From assembly GCA_963281155.1 (NCBI GenBank), contig CAUJLY010000002.1, positions 7,812,001-7,876,000 on the forward strand: DNA of 64,000 nucleotides, read 5' to 3'. A model generated the notes under the pieces. The model was not told the origin of the DNA, did no database searches, and saw nothing but the letters and a program-made list of their open reading frames with translations. This stretch comes from Rhabditophanes sp. KR3021. Lineage: Eukaryota; Nematoda; Chromadorea; Rhabditida; Alloionematidae. A program made the translations under genes and the position numbers. Of the stretch, positions 60,918 through 64,000 are shown piece after piece. Within the stretch, counting starts at the first letter, position 1, and the number at the start of each line of letters is the position of its first letter.

Positions 60918-63900
60918 GATAATCCATATGAACAATATCTATTTAAAATAAAAAAACTTAACACCAGCTCGAATCGATTACCATCAATAATTGTCCATGC
61001 AAGTCATTGAGCAAGCACACCATTACATCAGTGTCAAAAGAGCTTAGTAAAATCAGAAATTTAAAATCTTGATCTAAACAAAAACAACACATAATATACA
61101 ACTATCTGGTTATCAAAAATGAAAACAATATTTAAAATATAATATGTAATTAGTACAAATATTTAATGTTATTTAGAAGTCTATATAATAAGAAGCATAA
61201 GAAGGTTAATCAATCTTTATTTATACTGCTTGATCTTGAACAATTGCCATTTTGCTCATACAATTCACTGCTTTTTTTAAAAGTTTTACAAATGTAATAT
61301 GTACCTCTATCAATGGTTATTTAAATTGAAGGGTTAATTAAATAGACAATAATTTATTTTTTTAATATTTTAGTTCTTTGAACCAATAATAATAAATAAG
61401 CAACATTTAATTAAAATGTTAGCTGTTTGATTTTTACTTTATTAAAGCAACTTCAAGATCAAATAAAGTTAACTGCCATATTATTAAATCTGCCTGATAG
61501 GCATAACGTACATAACCATTATCTTAGAAAATGAAGAAGTTTGGTTTTTCCAACTTTTGGTTTGGTTCAGCTACACTAATATGACTTCGCTGCTTGTTGA
61601 TTAGGCAAAGATGAGTTATCAATTTAGTGCTTAATGAGACACATACTTGGACAAACTGTGGTATGAATTATCAGGACTGATATGTTCAAACCATGCAATT
61701 ATAATCTCTGATGTTTTGTCTAGTACTGCCATATTAAGGCACCGTTCGCAAGTCTTTTCAATTATATTGCCATTTTTAAGTAAAAGGAAAGTAAAGATCA
61801 GAACCATCCGTCAAAATAAGTATCTTCTGGTGACGGCCTGGATAATTTCTCCACAGATTCCAAGCTTTTTCTCTAATCAAAACTTAGTGTCTTTCAATCT
61901 GATTGTTCATTTACCCGACATCTTCTCAAAGTAGTACGAACAGTAATTATAAACAGACGTTCTTAAAGTCGACACAACAGCCCTAACTCAGCTCATTTTT
62001 GATAAATTTTCTAACCATCAGACCATCTATTTAACTTTATCAAACTATCTCCTGAATAATAAAAGAATTTGTTGTCATTGACTTAAGAATCAACGCTTCG
62101 CAAACTTTTTCTCATATAATCAACTCCATTGACAATATCTTTTCCAAGGACTTTTTAAATATAGTCATCTGAAGCTTGATCAGCTATATTGTAATGTTAT
62201 GTAACATTTATTTTGCGACTCTGAATTTGATTAGTAGGAAACGAGACTAGAAGTTGATTGCAACTGGCTGCTGAGGTTAATTACTCACCTACTTGCTTGT
62301 GCTGAGGGGAAAAGTGGCAAAATCAAGACACCCATTTTTCCTAAACAATCGCAAAGATAGATGAACCTGAAATGGCTTCTGCCTAGAGCCGGAACTTACA
62401 CAAACAAATCTTGAATTCAGGAAGAATCTATGTGATAGATATCTGCCAGAGTCATTTCAAATTTAAAAGTCTTTCAATATATCACGGCTAACATTCTAAT
62501 CTACCCATTAGATTTGTCTAAAATAAAAGTATTTTTTACAATTTACGTATCATTTTAATTATTCTAAATATCAAATATCCATAATTTTTTATTTCCTTAT
62601 TCTTGAGGTATGTAACTTTATTAAATTATTTGTTTAAATTTAGTTATATGTATTTATGTGTAAGTGAATAAAATGCCGTGCCATTAATTGTTTGTATCCG
62701 GCTTTTGTCGTTGACTTGAAAATAATAATGCATAATCGCATTTGGATTAATAAACGTTTTATACATTTTTATAAAAAACTAGCCGAATACACGGCTTCGC
62801 CGGGTTTATTTACAGTTTTTAATACTATTTCTAATGGGTATAACTTTAAGCATATCAACTCTTGGATTTCCTTTCATTTTTCAAAATGTTTTATGGTAAT
62901 CTACCTTATTTTTTATCCTCTTTCGAATGATTACCGTCGTCATGTGAAGATTTTAAATTTTTGACCTTTACTTGACTCTACCCATAAACATTGAAAAAAT
63001 GGCTCAATAAAAAAAATGTCGGTTTTTTTCGCGCCATGACACCTTTTCAAAACGACTTCAGATCCGATTTATATTCATTCCTAGCAAAAATCACTATTTT
63101 ACGCTTATTTCCTTTTATAATGTTATAAAAAATCATTACTTTAGCAGGCGCCTTTTTGGTCAGCATGGTAAAAGAGTTTGAAAAAATCAAAAACAAAAAA
63201 ATGGGTCTTTCTAAATTGTTTTCTCTTTCGAATGCGTCTAAAAAAAATTTGATGGGACTATCAAAAAATTAACATTTTATTCTTAGATTTATTTATAATA
63301 GATATCTCCCATCTTCTACAAAAATATCACCACATCACTTGACACATCCAGGTTAATATAACTTAGAGATTGCAAATTTTGAAAAACCTTATCGACAAAG
63401 TCCAACTTTTGAGTACTCCAACCAAATCAACATCATCAGACTTAAAAGCTGCCCGATGTCTCTGATGTATTCTGTTTAACTCTATTTCAATGTTTTCAAC
63501 ATCTCCATTATACATTCTCAGCCATCTTTGATAAAATAAACTGTAGTCTTAAGATCCTCAGATAGAATTGAATCAAATTAGATTAATAATTTAGAAGCTT
63601 GTTCAATCATATCAGAAGTGAAGGCAATAGGTTTCATACAACTATTACCTGAAGATACTTGAACATAGATCTAAAACTTCATGCTTATTAGGAGGCACAA
63701 TATGATTTTGTTTAATTAAATGAATTTTAGTTTATTTATTACCTTAAATATCACCTAACTTTGGTTATTAAAAAGCAAAAACCACCCATCATAAGTAAAA
63801 ACAAGATGTTTTCCATCAACTTGCATGTACTTGTTCTATGTTTCGGTTAACACCATTAATGCATAAGACTGAAAAGTATTTTCCAAGTATAACTGGAAAC

Positions 63901-64000
63901 TTGATTTATACACACATCATCAATGATTATATCATTAAAACACACTAAAATTTAATTACTTTCTTATCCATAAAGCTTACAAATATTGTTAAATTATGTA
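60918..64000. other. Right-end region, no gene recognised
   Basis: No splice-supported exons are seen. The 95-codon frame at 61647 and the 90-codon frame at 62692 show no domain. At 62779-62808 a GC-rich segment (CGGCTTCGCCGGG) resembles termini of dispersed repeats in other invertebrates; this is only an impression. Confidence 0.4.

Noticed and set aside
60961..61030. tRNA-like stretch with GATTCGAGC on the minus strand
   Set aside because: No cloverleaf could be drawn and no anticodon could be placed.
61647..61934. 95-codon plus-strand frame
   Set aside because: No domain, signal peptide or promoter; expected by chance in this length of sequence.

Overview
The window looks like AT-rich nuclear DNA of a nematode. 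The evidence is as follows: introns are 36-60 nt with TTTAG or TTTTAG acceptors; there is a 119-nt 5S rRNA close to the Caenorhabditis form as I remember it; and the protein families are ones that are expanded in nematodes (CHK/EcKinase-like proteins, clan-2-type cytochrome P450s, serpentine receptors, CUB, C-type-lectin and EB-module proteins). The species cannot be told from the sequence. Many genes sit beside broken copies of themselves, so this is a fast-turnover accessory region rather than a housekeeping one.

Layout. 1-2473 is one arm of a large inverted repeat whose partner is at 44373-46866. Both arms carry an IgGFc-binding-like secreted-protein gene, a truncated paralogue and an unidentified pseudogene. 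The left arm ends inside a serpentine-receptor gene and leaves only that gene's last exon (2480-2643). It is followed by two intact tandem receptor genes (2827-3881, 4021-5075) and an intact cytochrome P450 (5457-7100). 9380-9868 is a broken unknown gene. 10402-16361 is a minus-strand tandem array of CHK kinase-like genes: two intact, one frameshifted, one missing its catalytic core and one tail fragment. 17849-18310 encodes an alanine-rich secreted protein. 20011-21150 is a BTB/BACK relic. 23307-23468 encodes a 53-residue secreted peptide with a TATA box.

24454-24527 is a tRNA-Pro(TGG). Seventy bases upstream of it begins a recent Ty3/gypsy LTR retrotransposon (24598-31524, minus strand). 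Its two LTRs look identical. It has a complete protease-RT-RNaseH-integrase frame and broken gag frames, and an unexpected single-pass membrane ORF lies between gag and pol. A frameshifted C-type lectin gene (31625-32081) and a multi-exon gene with eight CUB domains (32204-35257, minus) follow. 37731-38607 is an SRX-like receptor pseudogene, and 40837-42709 holds LRR/F-box-like relics.

Right part. An intact IgGFc-like gene (46316-47818, plus) and a third paralogue (51371-52884, minus) flank a decayed LINE (48601-50534). A coiled-coil mini-gene (53728-53970), a P450 with a large internal deletion (54773-56226), a cullin with its middle removed (57172-57807) and an EB-module exon (58898-59290) come next. 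A degenerate tRNA-Asp (60121-60203) and the 5S rRNA (60799-60917) follow. I recognise nothing in 61-64 kb.

There is no operon or single pathway here. The intact genes fit environmental-response roles: chemoreception, xenobiotic oxidation, a possible small-molecule kinase, and secreted or cuticle/gut-surface proteins. That reading is inference from families. Single-base frameshifts recur in otherwise good genes, so some may be assembly errors and not real decay.
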